The notes below the pieces were generated by a model that was not told the DNA's origin, did no database searches, and saw only the letters and a program-made list of their open reading frames with translations. From assembly GCF_900166585.1 (NCBI RefSeq), contig NZ_FVZC01000009.1, forward strand, positions 1,995,444 to 2,059,443: DNA of 64,000 bases, read 5' to 3'. The position numbers were made by a program, and so were the translations under genes. The DNA comes from Mesobacillus jeotgali. Lineage in GTDB: Bacteria; Bacillota; Bacilli; Bacillales; Cytobacillaceae. Positions 17,260-26,806 of this stretch are shown piece by piece (the first letter of the stretch is position 1; every line of letters starts with the position of its first letter).

Positions 17260-17640
17260 TTGGATACACTTATTTTTTTAATCGTCCTAACAGTTGCGGT
17301 AATTCTTTACTCTGTGTTTATGTATTTCCGCCAGAAGAAAATCCTCAAGACTCTGTCAGAGGAAGAATTTAAAGCAGGCTATCGCAAAGCGCAGCTAATT
17401 GATGTCCGTGAACCGAATGAATACTCCGGCGGACATATCCTTGGCGCGAGAAATATCCCGCTAACCCAGCTGAAGGCGCGCCTGAAGGAAATCAGGCCGG
17501 ACAAGCCAGTCTACCTTTACTGCCAGAGCGGCTCCAGAAGCGGCCGTGCTGCCCAGCTGCTATACAAAAAAGGCTATAAAGATCTGTATCACCTTGAAGG
17601 CGGCTTCAAAAAATGGGGCGGCAAAGTCAAAGCTAAATAA
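17260..17640 (+). CDS. yqhL: Membrane-anchored rhodanese YqhL
   Basis: 126 aa from a TTG start at 17260, 9 bases after AAAGGAG; the nearby ATG at 17254 is out of frame and soon stops. An N-terminal membrane helix (residues 3-20) anchors a rhodanese domain (about 33-124) with active-site loop CQSGSRSGR, Cys present. It is a cytoplasmic-side sulfurtransferase-like protein of unknown substrate. Synteny with lipM and gcvPB is as in B. subtilis. Confidence 0.93.
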   Translation: MDTLIFLIVLTVAVILYSVFMYFRQKKILKTLSEEEFKAGYRKAQLIDVREPNEYSGGHILGARNIPLTQLKARLKEIRPDKPVYLYCQSGSRSGRAAQLLYKKGYKDLYHLEGGFKKWGGKVKAK

Positions 17641-17661
17641 ACCATTTTTCCATAAAAACTC

Positions 17662-17695
17662 CCCCTCAGCCGGATTGGCTGAGGGGTTAGCTTTG
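17662..17695 (+). terminator. Terminator after yqhL
   Basis: CCCCTCAGCC/GGCTGAGGGG stem 21 bases past the stop, with a modest T-rich tail. Confidence 0.65.
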
Positions 17696-17768
17696 TATAG
17701 GCACATATATTGAAATGGAGGCATCCTCCCCTGATTTCTCATATGATTTTATCCGATCCGAAAACCGC

Positions 17769-17977
17769 TTCAGACAAAGTTCCAGATTTCCGCTTCTGGT
17801 TTTGTCGGAAGTAACCTTAGGTTCAGACAAATAAACAGTTTCCCTCTAAAGTTTTGCCTGAAGTCACACCGGGTTCAACACATACCGACTTTCCTCTTAA
17901 AGTTAAGTTAAGTTACACACCGGACTTTGACAAAATTCCAGCTTCCCCTTTTGCAATTGTCCCAAGTCCTCCCTATT
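17769..17977. repeat. Degenerate 52-bp tandem repeat, four copies
   Basis: Copies begin near 17769, 17822, 17874 and 17926 (period 52-53). Each starts like TTCAGACAAA and contains a TTTCC(G/C)CTTC-like centre and a 3' part like GAAGTNACACCGG. The copies are clearly related but heavily diverged. No ORF covers them. They fill most of the 396-base spacer between yqhL and gcvPB (convergent genes); the rest of the spacer is the two terminators. Confidence 0.75.
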
Positions 17978-17998
17978 CAGTACCAATAAATAAAAATA

Positions 17999-18028
17999 AA
18001 GTCCTGCCATAACTAACCGGCAGGACTT
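17999..18028 (-). terminator. Terminator after gcvPB
   Basis: AAGTCCTGCC/GGCAGGACTT stem followed by a T-rich tract on the minus strand. Confidence 0.85.
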
Positions 18029-18036
18029 CTATCTTT

Positions 18037-19500
18037 CTATTCTGCTTTCTGGTAGCGCAGGATTGGCTTCCTTGCGGCTGTTGTTTCATCCAGACGGCCA
18101 ATTACAGTGGAGTGTGGCGCTTCCTGGACGATTTCCGGATTCTCTTCTGCTTCCTTCGCAATCTGGATCATTGCGTCGATGAACGCATCGAGAGTTTCCT
18201 TGGATTCTGTTTCTGTTGGCTCAATCATGATAGCCTCTTCCACATTCAATGGGAAGTAGATTGTCGGCGGATGGTAGCCAAAGTCAAGCAGTCGTTTGGC
18301 GATATCCAATGTGCGGACGCCAAGCTTCTTCTGACGCTTTCCGCTTAGGACAAATTCATGCTTGCAATGCCTGTTGAATGGAAGATCATAGTATTCAGCA
18401 AGCCTTCTCATCATATAGTTGGCGTTAAGAACAGCATACTCGGTGACTGCCTTCAAACCGTCTGGTCCCATTGTGCGGATATACGTGTAGGCACGTACAT
18501 TGATGCCAAAGTTGCCGTAGAAAGGTTTGACCCTTCCGATGGACTGCGGGCGGTCGTAATCGAACTTGTACACGCCATCCTGCTTCGTTACGATTGGCTT
18601 TGGCAGGAATGGAATCAAATCTGCTTTTACACCAACAGGACCTGATCCTGGACCGCCGCCCCCATGTGGACCTGTGAATGTCTTATGAAGGTTCAAGTGA
18701 ACGACATCAAAGCCCATGTCGCCAGGACGTGCCTTGGACATTACAGCATTCAGGTTGGCTCCATCATAGTAAAGCTTTCCGCCTGCGCTGTGGACAATCT
18801 CGGCCATTTCAAGAATATTTTCTTCGAACAGACCAAGTGTATTTGGGTTTGTCAGCATTAGCGCAGCAGTGTCTTCTCCGACAACCTTCTTAAGGTCTTC
18901 CAGATCAACAAGACCGTTCTCATCAGATTTAACTGTGATTGTTTCGAAACCAGCAACTGTCGCTGATGCAGGGTTCGTTCCGTGAGCAGAATCAGGTACG
19001 ATGACCTTAGTACGGTTATGGTCACCGTTCGCTTCGTGGTAGGCACGGATCATCATCAAGCCGGTCCATTCACCATGTGCACCTGCTGCTGGCTGAAGGG
19101 TAACTTCATCCATCCCAGTGATTTCAATCAGGTGTTCCTGCAAGTCATACATTAGTTCTAGGGCCCCCTGCACTGAACTCTCATCCTGCAATGGATGCAA
19201 GTGTGCGAAGCCGTTGAAACGTGCTACATTTTCATTCATTTTCGGATTGTATTTCATAGTACATGATCCAAGCGGATAGAACCCTGAATCAACACCGTGG
19301 TTGCGCTTGGATAATGCAGTGTAGTGGCGCATGATATCAAGCTCGGAAGCCTCAGGAAGTTCCGGCTCCTCTTCACGGAGGAATCCTTCAGGCAAAAGCT
19401 CTGATAAATCCGTTTCCGGTACATCCATTTCTGGAAGGCTGTAACCGACACGGCCTGGTGTGCTTAATTCAAAAATGAGTGGCTGATCTTCCTTATGCAT
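18037..19500 (-). CDS. gcvPB: Glycine dehydrogenase (decarboxylating) subunit 2
   Basis: 487 aa. It holds the PLP site: [18 protein letters not shown] has the cofactor Lys (HK), near residue 272. With GcvPA it forms the P protein that decarboxylates glycine and passes the aminomethyl group to lipoyl-GcvH. Two-subunit P protein is usual in Firmicutes. It overlaps gcvPA by 8 bases, so translation is coupled. Last gene of the operon. Confidence 0.98.
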   Translation of the reverse strand: MHKEDQPLIFELSTPGRVGYSLPEMDVPETDLSELLPEGFLREEEPELPEASELDIMRHYTALSKRNHGVDSGFYPLGSCTMKYNPKMNENVARFNGFAHLHPLQDESSVQGALELMYDLQEHLIEITGMDEVTLQPAAGAHGEWTGLMMIRAYHEANGDHNRTKVIVPDSAHGTNPASATVAGFETITVKSDENGLVDLEDLKKVVGEDTAALMLTNPNTLGLFEENILEMAEIVHSAGGKLYYDGANLNAVMSKARPGDMGFDVVHLNLHKTFTGPHGGGGPGSGPVGVKADLIPFLPKPIVTKQDGVYKFDYDRPQSIGRVKPFYGNFGINVRAYTYIRTMGPDGLKAVTEYAVLNANYMMRRLAEYYDLPFNRHCKHEFVLSGKRQKKLGVRTLDIAKRLLDFGYHPPTIYFPLNVEEAIMIEPTETESKETLDAFIDAMIQIAKEAEENPEIVQEAPHSTVIGRLDETTAARKPILRYQKAE

Positions 19501-20839
19501 TGATATCCCCCATTTCCTTTACAAACGTATCAATTTCTTCTTTTGTTCTTAACTCGGTGACCGCAACAAGCATATGGTTCTGAAGTTCAGAATAATCGCG
19601 GCCCAGGTCGTAGCCTCCGATGATACTCTTCTCGAGAAGCCTTTGGTTCACTTCTTTGACCGGTTTATTCAGCTTGACAACGAACTCATTGAAGGATGGA
19701 CCCTCGTATGCAATTTCAAAGCCGTTCTCTTTAAAAGTCTTTTTCGCATAATGTGCTTTTTGGATATTGGCCACAGCCATTTCCCGAACGCCCTTTTTGC
19801 CAAGCGCTGTCATCGCAACAGAGGCAGCAAGTGCATTCAATGCCTGGTTCGAACAAATATTGGATGTCGCTTTATCACGTCGGATATGCTGTTCTCTCGC
19901 CTGGAGCGTCAAAACAAATCCGCGGCGTCCCTGGTCATCCTTCGTCTGGCCGACAAGTCTTCCCGGAACTTTTCTCATCAGTTTTCCGGAAACAGCGAAA
20001 TATCCGCAATGCGGTCCGCCAAATGCTGTCGGAATTCCGAATGGCTGAGCGTCGCCGGTAACGATATCAGCGCCGAATTTGCCTGGAGGCGTCAATGCTC
20101 CCAATGCAAGCGGATTGCTGGATACGACGAACAATGATTTATTTTCATGTGCAATTTGCTCAATTTCTTTCAGCGACTCAATTCCCCCGAAGAAGTTTGG
20201 ATACTGGACGATGACTGCTGCGAATTCTTCGCTTGCCATATCCTTCAGCGCATCAAGGTCTGTTACCCCGTCCCTGTGAGGAACTTCGATTACATCGATA
20301 TATTGTCCCTTAGCATAGGATCTGACAACATCCTTGTACTCTGGGTGGACAGCGCTTGAAATCAGCACTTTCTTTCTTCTTGTGTGGCCTGCACTAAGCA
20401 TTGCAGCTTCAGCAAGCGCTGTTCCTCCGTCATACATGGATGAGTTCGCAACTTCCATGCCTGTCAATTCACAAATCATCGTCTGGAATTCAAAGATTGC
20501 CTGAAGCTCACCTTGTGAGATTTCCGGCTGATATGGTGTGTATGCTGTATAAAATTCGGAACGGGACAGGACATGGTCGACGATTACCGGAATGTAATGG
20601 TCGTAAACACCTGCACCGATAAAAGAAGAATTCATTTTCAAGTCAGCATTCTTGGAAGCCATCAGTGCCAGTTCCTTCATAAGAGCTGTTTCCGGCTTGG
20701 CTTTCTTGATATTATATTCTCCGGCAAAACGGACTTTCTCAGGAATATCGCTGAACAGTTCATCGATCGATTTGACGCCGATGCTTTCCATCATTGCGTT
20801 TTTATCACTTTCCGTCAGCGGTAAATAGCGATGCTTCAT
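19493..20839 (-). CDS. gcvPA: Glycine dehydrogenase (decarboxylating) subunit 1
   Basis: 448 aa, typical length. Starts [21 protein letters not shown]. Conserved segments include [34 protein letters not shown] and [15 protein letters not shown], all characteristic of the N-terminal half of glycine decarboxylase. It lacks the PLP lysine, which GcvPB provides. The gap to gcvT is about 22 bases. It is cytoplasmic and expressed from the glycine riboswitch transcript. Confidence 0.98.
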   Translation of the reverse strand: MKHRYLPLTESDKNAMMESIGVKSIDELFSDIPEKVRFAGEYNIKKAKPETALMKELALMASKNADLKMNSSFIGAGVYDHYIPVIVDHVLSRSEFYTAYTPYQPEISQGELQAIFEFQTMICELTGMEVANSSMYDGGTALAEAAMLSAGHTRRKKVLISSAVHPEYKDVVRSYAKGQYIDVIEVPHRDGVTDLDALKDMASEEFAAVIVQYPNFFGGIESLKEIEQIAHENKSLFVVSSNPLALGALTPPGKFGADIVTGDAQPFGIPTAFGGPHCGYFAVSGKLMRKVPGRLVGQTKDDQGRRGFVLTLQAREQHIRRDKATSNICSNQALNALAASVAMTALGKKGVREMAVANIQKAHYAKKTFKENGFEIAYEGPSFNEFVVKLNKPVKEVNQRLLEKSIIGGYDLGRDYSELQNHMLVAVTELRTKEEIDTFVKEMGDINA

Positions 20840-20861
20840 AACTTTTTCCCCTCTCCGGCTT

Positions 20862-21968
20862 TTACTTTTTGTCTCTTTTATAAAAAGGTGTAGCTGAAAC
20901 AGCGGCCTTTAATCGTTTTCCGCGGATTTCAACTTCCACTTCATTCCCAAGCTCAGTTTCCCTGGTGTCAAGGAGTGCAAGTCCGATGTTTTTCTTTAGC
21001 GTAGGAGATTGCGTGCCAGTTGTAACCTCACCAATCCTTCTATCCCCTTTGTAAACAGGATATCCATGGCGCGGAATGCCCCGGTCGATCATCTCGATGC
21101 CGACAAGCTTTCTGGACAGGCCACTTTCTTTTTGCTGCTTAAGTGCTTGTTTCCCAATAAAATCAGCTTCTTTGTTTAATTTAACTGCAAAGCCAATCCC
21201 TGCCTCAAGCGGGCTGATTTCTGAAGAAAGCTCCTGGCCGTACAATGCAAGGTTAGCTTCAAATCGCAGTGTATCCCTCGCACCAAGACCGCATGGGATG
21301 ACTCCCTCCTCTTTGCCTGCCTCAAGAATTTCCCTCCAGAGGCTCACGGCGTCTTTGGCATCGCAGTATATTTCGAATCCATCTTCACCTGTATAACCTG
21401 TTCGGGAAACAAGGGCTTTCTTGCCATTCAGGTCGACTTCTTCACTGAACTTGAAAAATCCGATTGCACTGAGGTCGTGTCCGTTCGCCAGCATTTGGAG
21501 GACTTCTTCAGCCACTGGTCCCTGTATAGCAAGCTGTGCCATCCCTTCGGATAGATTTTCGATTTTTACATCACCTTTAAGATGGTTCTGCATCCACTCG
21601 AAATCCTTTTCGATATTGGATGCATTCACGACAAGGAGGTAATGCTCATCCTCGAGTTTATAAACCAGCAAATCATCAACAGTACCGCCAGTTTCATAGC
21701 ACATTGCTGTGTACTGGGCACCGCCATTCTTAAGCTTCGAAATATCGTTTGTCATCATTTTCTGCAAATAATTCAGACTATCAGGGCCTTTAACCTCGAT
21801 TTCACCCATATGGGAAACGTCGAATAAACCAGCTTTTGTTCTTACTGCTTCGTGTTCTTCCTTGATGCTTGAAAACTGGACTGGCAGCTCCCAGCCGCCA
21901 AAATCAACTGTTTTCCCACCATATTCCTTATACACTTCAAAAAGCGGTGTCCGTTTTAATTCCGTCAT
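20862..21968 (-). CDS. gcvT: Aminomethyltransferase (T protein)
   Basis: 368 aa. It begins with [22 protein letters not shown] and has the [15 protein letters not shown] and [15 protein letters not shown] segments of GcvT; the C-terminal beta-barrel carries [13 protein letters not shown]. It takes the aminomethyl group from GcvH, releasing ammonia and forming 5,10-methylene-THF. First gene of the gcvT-gcvPA-gcvPB operon, directly downstream of a tandem glycine riboswitch and its terminator. Confidence 0.98.
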   Translation of the reverse strand: MTELKRTPLFEVYKEYGGKTVDFGGWELPVQFSSIKEEHEAVRTKAGLFDVSHMGEIEVKGPDSLNYLQKMMTNDISKLKNGGAQYTAMCYETGGTVDDLLVYKLEDEHYLLVVNASNIEKDFEWMQNHLKGDVKIENLSEGMAQLAIQGPVAEEVLQMLANGHDLSAIGFFKFSEEVDLNGKKALVSRTGYTGEDGFEIYCDAKDAVSLWREILEAGKEEGVIPCGLGARDTLRFEANLALYGQELSSEISPLEAGIGFAVKLNKEADFIGKQALKQQKESGLSRKLVGIEMIDRGIPRHGYPVYKGDRRIGEVTTGTQSPTLKKNIGLALLDTRETELGNEVEVEIRGKRLKAAVSATPFYKRDKK

Positions 21969-22054
21969 TATGTATCCCCCTTCGTCCTGGCCTAAGAAAT
22001 TTCAGTTTGCCTTCAATCCTGTCCTATTAATAGCAGCGGTTTTCTGCTAGAGAA

Positions 22055-22102
22055 GCAAAAAAGGACAGAGCACCCCCTCAAATGCCGAGAAGGTCTCTGT
22101 CC
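22055..22102 (-). terminator. Riboswitch expression platform terminator
   Basis: GGACAGAG/CTCTGTCC stem followed by T6 on the minus strand. The left arm lies just after the second aptamer, so glycine binding is expected to prevent termination and switch the operon on. Confidence 0.8.
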
Positions 22103-22256
22103 TTTCACCTGAAAGTTTACCTGTAAAGGCTTTCCCCTTTGGTGGCTGCCATGAATGGAAGCGCTCTCCAGAGATGCGTCAAACAAGAGTTCTTTTGCCT
22201 GAGAGATTCACAAAGTTTGCTTGCTCCTTCGGCGCTACCAGAGTAGTCTCTCCCCT
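22098..22256 (-). ncRNA. Tandem glycine riboswitch
   Basis: Minus strand shows two glycine aptamers in series. Aptamer 1 (about 22186-22256) has GGGGAGAGACTACTC, then GCGCCGAAGGAGCAAG, then CTCTCAGGCAAAAGAACTC. Aptamer 2 (about 22098-22180) has ATCTCTGGAGAGCGC, then CACCAAAGGGGAAAGCC, then CTTTCAGGTGAAAGGACAGAG. This is the usual cooperative pair upstream of gcvT. The rest of the spacer up to yqhH (22257-22438) is promoter sequence with no gene. Confidence 0.93.
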
Positions 22257-22438
22257 TGTTGTCATCCGCATTTATATTATTTTCAAAATTGGGCATGCTA
22301 GACGTTATTACGCATGCCTGCAAACTGATTATTCTTGACCATATAGTGACAAATTTCAAAACATTCAAAAGCTAACTTCATCCTACCATTAGAAAGCCGA
22401 TTTCGGCAATATTTTTTATATTGATTGAGGTGGATTAA

Positions 22439-24127
22439 ATGACAGTGCAAATTAACTATGATTCCTCCTGGCAGGACGAAATGGCTGATAGAATTGAGAA
22501 CGATGGACCATGGGGGAATTGGGAACTTTACAAGCTTGCTGTTGAAATAGAAAAACATACCATAATCCCTGAATTCGAAGGTCTTCAGGCTCCGGTACAC
22601 CTTCCGGAACTGACTCCGCTGCCCCATCAGCTGGAGGTGGCAAAACAGGTTGTAGAAAATATGAACGGAAAAGCGATCCTTGCTGATGAAGTAGGCCTTG
22701 GGAAAACAATCGAGGCAGGATTGATATTAAAGGAATACATGATCAGGGGGCTGGTAAAAAAGGTGCTGATACTTGTTCCTGCTTCTCTTGTCTCTCAATG
22801 GGCGATGGAACTGAACAGCAAGTTCCATATCCCCGCGATTGCCCAGAAAAAAAGCTATGTATGGGAGCAATGCGATGTCGTCGTTTCATCAATCGATACC
22901 GCCAAACGAGCCCCTCACAGGGATATCATCAACAACCTGAATTATGACCTTATCATTATCGACGAAGCTCATAAATTGAAAAATAACAAAACAAAAAACT
23001 ATGAATTTGTCCAAAACCTGAAAAAGAGATTTTGCCTGCTGCTGACAGCAACTCCGATCCAAAACCGAATCGAGGAAATCTTCAACCTTGTATCACTGTT
23101 GAAACCCGGGCATCTAGGGAGCGAATCCGCTTTCTTCGATAAATATAAAAAGAAGGACAGATCTGTCAACGATGATGAACACCTGAAAGAACTTGTAAAT
23201 AAAGTCATGATACGCAACAGGCGTTCAGATACCGGAATTGAGTGGACAAAGCGGCATGTTGAAACGATCCCGATCGAGTTTACTAATGAGGAGCGTGCTT
23301 TGTATGATTCGATCCAGTCCTTAAGGTCTTCTGCTGGCGGCTTGGCGTCAAGCCAGTTCTCGCTGATGACTCTCCAGCGTGAAGCCTGCAGCAGCAGGGA
23401 AGCTGTTTTTTATACATTAAGGAATATGCTTCAAAGGCAGGAAAACCCATCGGTTGAATTTCAAAATATCATAGCTCAGCTCATAAAACGAGTCGAGGCT
23501 GTAACTAAAAACTCGAAGGCTGAGAAAGCTCTTGAGTTAATCAAGGGAATCAATGAAAAAGTCATCATTTTCACGGAGTACCGGGCTACCCAGCTATACC
23601 TACAGTGGTTCTTGAAGCAAAACGGCATCACCTCAGTTCCGTTCCGCGGCGGGTTCAAGCGCGGCAAAAAGGACTGGATGAGGGAGCTTTTCCAGAAGAA
23701 TGTTCAGGTGCTTATCGCAACAGAGGCTGGTGGTGAAGGAATCAACCTTCAGTTCTGCAGCCACATTATCAACTTTGACCTTCCATGGAACCCAATGAGA
23801 CTGGAACAAAGAATCGGAAGGATTCATCGTCTCGGACAGGAAAAAGATGTGAAGATATACAACTTTGCAACAAAGGATACGGTAGAGGAGCATATTCTGA
23901 AGTTGCTTTACGAGAAAATCAACCTGTTCGAAAAAGTAATTGGAGAACTGGATGATATCCTGACAAAATTGGAGTTTGGCAATATCGAAGACCACTTGGT
24001 TGATATCTTCGGAAAATCCTCATCAGATGGAGAAATCCGAATCAAGATGGAAAATCTGACATCCATGATTCAGTTCGCCGAAGAAATGAAGGAGGAGAAT
24101 CAGCGTGCAGCAACAGGAAATCCATAA
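22439..24127 (+). CDS. yqhH: SNF2-family DEAD/DEAH helicase YqhH
   Basis: 562 aa, close to B. subtilis YqhH. ATG follows GAGGTGG. SNF2/RapA-type ATPase core: Walker A DEVGLGKTIEAGL near residue 85, DEAH box IIIDEAHKLKN near 172, LLTATPIQNR near 205, and motifs V-VI EAGGEGINLQF and QRIGRIHRLGQ near 430-465. It is likely a cytoplasmic ATP-dependent DNA or RNA-polymerase remodeller of unknown target. It overlaps yqhG by 23 bases and is divergent from the gcv operon. Confidence 0.93.
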   Translation: MTVQINYDSSWQDEMADRIENDGPWGNWELYKLAVEIEKHTIIPEFEGLQAPVHLPELTPLPHQLEVAKQVVENMNGKAILADEVGLGKTIEAGLILKEYMIRGLVKKVLILVPASLVSQWAMELNSKFHIPAIAQKKSYVWEQCDVVVSSIDTAKRAPHRDIINNLNYDLIIIDEAHKLKNNKTKNYEFVQNLKKRFCLLLTATPIQNRIEEIFNLVSLLKPGHLGSESAFFDKYKKKDRSVNDDEHLKELVNKVMIRNRRSDTGIEWTKRHVETIPIEFTNEERALYDSIQSLRSSAGGLASSQFSLMTLQREACSSREAVFYTLRNMLQRQENPSVEFQNIIAQLIKRVEAVTKNSKAEKALELIKGINEKVIIFTEYRATQLYLQWFLKQNGITSVPFRGGFKRGKKDWMRELFQKNVQVLIATEAGGEGINLQFCSHIINFDLPWNPMRLEQRIGRIHRLGQEKDVKIYNFATKDTVEEHILKLLYEKINLFEKVIGELDDILTKLEFGNIEDHLVDIFGKSSSDGEIRIKMENLTSMIQFAEEMKEENQRAATGNP

Positions 24128-24899
24128 TTTTCTCGAAAGATACTTCACTGCAAATAATTGTGAACTGATCGAAAATGATAAAGGCCATATGACAGTCCAG
24201 CTAACTGTGGAGCTTGATAAGGAATTAATGAACCGTCCTTTTTATTGGCATTATCTTGAGAAAACGGGCGGAGTACCCAACCCAATGAAACTCACCTTCA
24301 TCACGAATAAGCAGCTGACTCCAGACAACTTGAAAGGTGAGGTGATCCATTTCGGATCCCCCCGCCTTCATCAAATCTTTGAGTCGACAAAGAACCTTGC
24401 AGGATTCATCCGATTATATGAAAAAATTGAGTTTCAGGCACAGACAGCTTTAATCCCATGGATAGGTATTAACCTAAAAGTTTCGTATCAATGTGACAGA
24501 AAACGAGATGTTTTCCATTCAATTGGCCTGCAGCTGATCAATGGCAGGATGGTGGAAGATTTTCATGATCAATTATTGAAACTGCCTCTTAGTACAAAAA
24601 TCCCTGACTATGCCTATACACTATCGCCATTAATCAGGCCGAAAAGCGGGGTAAACAGAATACAATCCTATTTGACAACTAGAATTGAGCAAGAGGACCA
24701 TGCCTGGGCAGAGGATGCACGTAAACGATGGCAGAAGGATCTGGACCTGCTGCATCATTTCTACGAGGATGAAGAAGAGAAGTCTGAAAGCTTTGAAACA
24801 GAAAAATCCGCATTACAGGAACAATATGAGCCGAAAATTAAGATCACAATCATAAATGGCGGATTATTTTATTTAACAGACAATGCCCGCCTTGATTAA
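24105..24899 (+). CDS. yqhG: YqhG family protein
   Basis: 264 aa from a GTG start preceded by GGAGGAG, inside the end of yqhH. Conserved features include RPFYWHYLEKTGGVPNPMKL (about 45-64) and a C-terminal acidic stretch. It has no membrane segment and no Cys cluster. It matches the YqhG family, always found after the YqhH helicase in Bacillus; the function is unknown, probably in the same process as YqhH. Confidence 0.88.
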   Translation: MQQQEIHNFLERYFTANNCELIENDKGHMTVQLTVELDKELMNRPFYWHYLEKTGGVPNPMKLTFITNKQLTPDNLKGEVIHFGSPRLHQIFESTKNLAGFIRLYEKIEFQAQTALIPWIGINLKVSYQCDRKRDVFHSIGLQLINGRMVEDFHDQLLKLPLSTKIPDYAYTLSPLIRPKSGVNRIQSYLTTRIEQEDHAWAEDARKRWQKDLDLLHHFYEDEEEKSESFETEKSALQEQYEPKIKITIINGGLFYLTDNARLD

Positions 24900-24914
24900 A
24901 CTGCATACATGCAG

Positions 24915-25175
24915 AACAGCGCCTTGGTCAGCCCCGAAATAGAAAAGTATAGCCGACTGCCCGGAAACGCAGAAACTGGAGATTCCGACAAAGAAGCACT
25001 TTTTGCTTCTGCCGGCGGAGTTGAAGTTTCGGAGTTTCTAGGAGGCGAAACTAGACAAGTGTCTTGAGGAGTTAGGAGCCGCAGCTAGACAAGCGTCTCG
25101 AGGGGCTAGGTTCTGGATCTGGATTAAGAAAACAATATATAGTTATCAACAACTCGGTTGATTTATAATTTTCTA
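24915..25175. repeat. Dispersed palindromic repeat, copy A (longest)
   Basis: Starts AGCGCCTTGGTCAGCCCC (24918-24935) and has the complementary end CTCGAGGGGCTAGG near 25099-25110, then a shared tail CTGGATCTGGATTAAGAA, ATATAGTTA and TTTTCTAAACAA (25113-25179). Inside are further partial repeats (CTAGACAAG twice) and a hairpin GAAGCA/TGCTTC. Copies B (30184) and C (51711) share the ends. It is non-coding and fills the yqhG-yqzE spacer. Confidence 0.75.
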
Positions 25176-25182
25176 AACAATG

Positions 25183-25217
25183 AAAAAGCCCGGCTATCAT
25201 TCTCAGCCGGGCTTTTC
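25183..25217. terminator. Bidirectional terminator yqhG/yqzE
   Basis: AAAAGCCCGGCT/AGCCGGGCTTTT stem between convergent genes. Confidence 0.88.
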
Positions 25218-25218
25218 C

Positions 25219-25404
25219 TCATCTGTTCTTTTTCTTTTTTATACCGGACATCAGCATAAATGGGAGGATTCCGAACCACCGGAATAGGAAGGTCGCTTCT
25301 GTTTCCTTTTTTGCCTGTTTGATTTTTCGGCGCTCCTCTTTGGGCTGATCAATATATTTCACAACGGTTTGTGTAAGGTATTTGACATAATCATTTGTCT
25401 TCAT
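25219..25404 (-). CDS. yqzE: YqzE family protein
   Basis: 61 aa from the ATG at 25404, preferred over an ATG six codons upstream because AAGGATGGTG lies before it. Begins MKTNDYVKYLTQTVVKYIDQP, typical YqzE. A basic middle is followed by a short hydrophobic helix and a KKKKNR tail. Function unknown; in B. subtilis it sits at the end of the comG region next to aroK, as here. Confidence 0.88.
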   Translation of the reverse strand: MKTNDYVKYLTQTVVKYIDQPKEERRKIKQAKKETEATFLFRWFGILPFMLMSGIKKKKNR

Positions 25405-25445
25405 GGCTACACCATCCTTCATACTTTATCAAGTATAACCATGTG

Positions 25446-25946
25446 CTATTTTTTCATACGCTGGATGATTTCATCGACGATGCGTGAAACAGGTTTACCA
25501 GATGTATCGATTTCAAGTTTAGCTGTCTCCCGGTACAATGGAATCCTGCTTGAGTACAGACTTTCAGATGATTTCCATTTATCCTTGCTTAATAATGGTC
25601 TGGTATCGTCATCCTTCAGCCTTTCTAGAATGAAACTGAATGCTGTATGCAAATATACAACATTCACTTTGTCTTTGAGGAACAATCTGTTTTTTTTTGA
25701 GATAATGATTCCTCCCCCTGTTGCGACTACCGCATCGGCTGAAGGCATGGAATACAAGACCTCAGATTCTAAAAGTCGGAACTGTGCCTCGCCGTCATGG
25801 GCGAATATCTCATTAATTGACTTACCTGCCTTATTGATAATCTCTTCATCTGTATCAATAACTGCCATATTCAGTCTTTGTGCTAATTCCTTTGATACAG
25901 TGGTCTTGCCCGAACCCATAAAGCCAATTAAATAGATTGATTCCAT
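25446..25946 (-). CDS. aroK: Shikimate kinase
   Basis: 166 aa from the ATG at 25946 (AGGTGAT upstream). P-loop GFMGSGKTTVSKELA at residues 8-22, shikimate-binding DTDEEI near 34, and VATGGGIIISKKNR near 77. It phosphorylates shikimate at the 3-hydroxyl. It is placed after the comG genes, as in B. subtilis (aroI). Together with aroQ at 7.1 kb it is the second shikimate-pathway gene in the window. Confidence 0.96.
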   Translation of the reverse strand: MESIYLIGFMGSGKTTVSKELAQRLNMAVIDTDEEIINKAGKSINEIFAHDGEAQFRLLESEVLYSMPSADAVVATGGGIIISKKNRLFLKDKVNVVYLHTAFSFILERLKDDDTRPLLSKDKWKSSESLYSSRIPLYRETAKLEIDTSGKPVSRIVDEIIQRMKK

Positions 25947-25961
25947 TTTTACAATCACCTG

Positions 25962-26336
25962 TCAATTCTTTTCCTTCCATTTTATCATGAGGCCCTTTTT
26001 CTTGTCATACTGTCCAAAGCCGATTATTTTTTCCCCACTGTCGAGTTCAAGATTAAATGTCACTTCATCAATGTTCGAAGTTAAAGACTGAGTTTGGAAC
26101 CATACTTTTCCAAATTTATAATTCATGATCCCATTTGCGGGCAATATTCCTTCTCTTAACAGGAGCTCGGCTTCTTTTCCCGAACACAGCAAATAGTATT
26201 CTTGGCGACGTATCGTTTCAGTTTCTTTGGTAAACCTTTTTTCTGCAATATACTGTTCTGTCAAAATCAATAAGAACAATGTCATCAAGAGTAAAAAGAT
26301 CATCGTTAATGGATAAATAAAACCTTTTTCACCTAT
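25962..26336 (-). CDS. comGG: ComGG, apparent ATA start
   Basis: Read from ATA at 26336 it gives 124 aa beginning (M)GEKGFIYPLTMIFLLLM, the same length as B. subtilis ComGG and including the conserved GFIYP. The first ATG (26303) would remove it. GGGGGTG lies 7 bases before the ATA, and ATA overlaps the comGF stop as ATAG. One N-terminal membrane helix (about 9-26) and a polar pilin-like body follow. ComGG is a minor pseudopilin of the competence pseudopilus. The gene is secure by position; the start codon is inference. Confidence 0.85.
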   Translation of the reverse strand: MGEKGFIYPLTMIFLLLMTLFLLILTEQYIAEKRFTKETETIRRQEYYLLCSGKEAELLLREGILPANGIMNYKFGKVWFQTQSLTSNIDEVTFNLELDSGEKIIGFGQYDKKKGLMIKWKEKN

Positions 26337-26806
26337 GGCTGTACACCCCCAGTTTGATGAAATTGATGAACTCTCACCGAATACTTGGTTTGATTTGAAT
26401 CCACGGCATTTATCATCACACCGTCCGCAATTTGTTCAAAGGTGAAGCTCGAAAGGTTCTGAAATAGAATCTCATGACCTTGATAATTCACTCTCCTCCG
26501 CATACTTGAAGCATATTTCTCGTAAAGAATAAATTGGCCTTCTACCTTCAATAACAGCTTGTCTGGTTGAACAGTCATCTGCTCGGCTGCACGGATTTCT
26601 TTTTTTACCTGGCTGCTGAAAACTTCCCATTCCATTCCTCTGATTCCCTTTTCGATAACACTGTCCTCAAGGAGGATACCCAATCCTAACGGGAGCAACG
26701 ATGCAATCATCAAGAATACCAGCATTGACAACAGCATCTCCAACATTGTAAATCCCCGCTCATTCCGTGATGACGCATTTTTGGCTTTGCTGTCTGGCAC
26801 TTTCAT
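26333..26806 (-). CDS. comGF: ComGF competence minor pseudopilin
   Basis: 157 aa from the ATG at 26806, 12 bases after GGGAGG. Prepilin motif ERGFTMLEMLLSMLVFLMIASLL (about 28-50): cleavage by ComC before F, Glu at +5. A pilin-like C-terminal domain follows. It overlaps comGE by 47 bases. It is part of the competence pseudopilus that brings DNA through the cell wall. The start could be further upstream, but no better ribosome binding site is visible. Confidence 0.88.
   Translation of the reverse strand: MKVPDSKAKNASSRNERGFTMLEMLLSMLVFLMIASLLPLGLGILLEDSVIEKGIRGMEWEVFSSQVKKEIRAAEQMTVQPDKLLLKVEGQFILYEKYASSMRRRVNYQGHEILFQNLSSFTFEQIADGVMINAVDSNQTKYSVRVHQFHQTGGVQP

Noticed and set aside
17769..17977. 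CRISPR array
   Set aside because: Units are directly adjacent and all parts are diverged; there is no constant repeat with unique spacers and no cas gene nearby.
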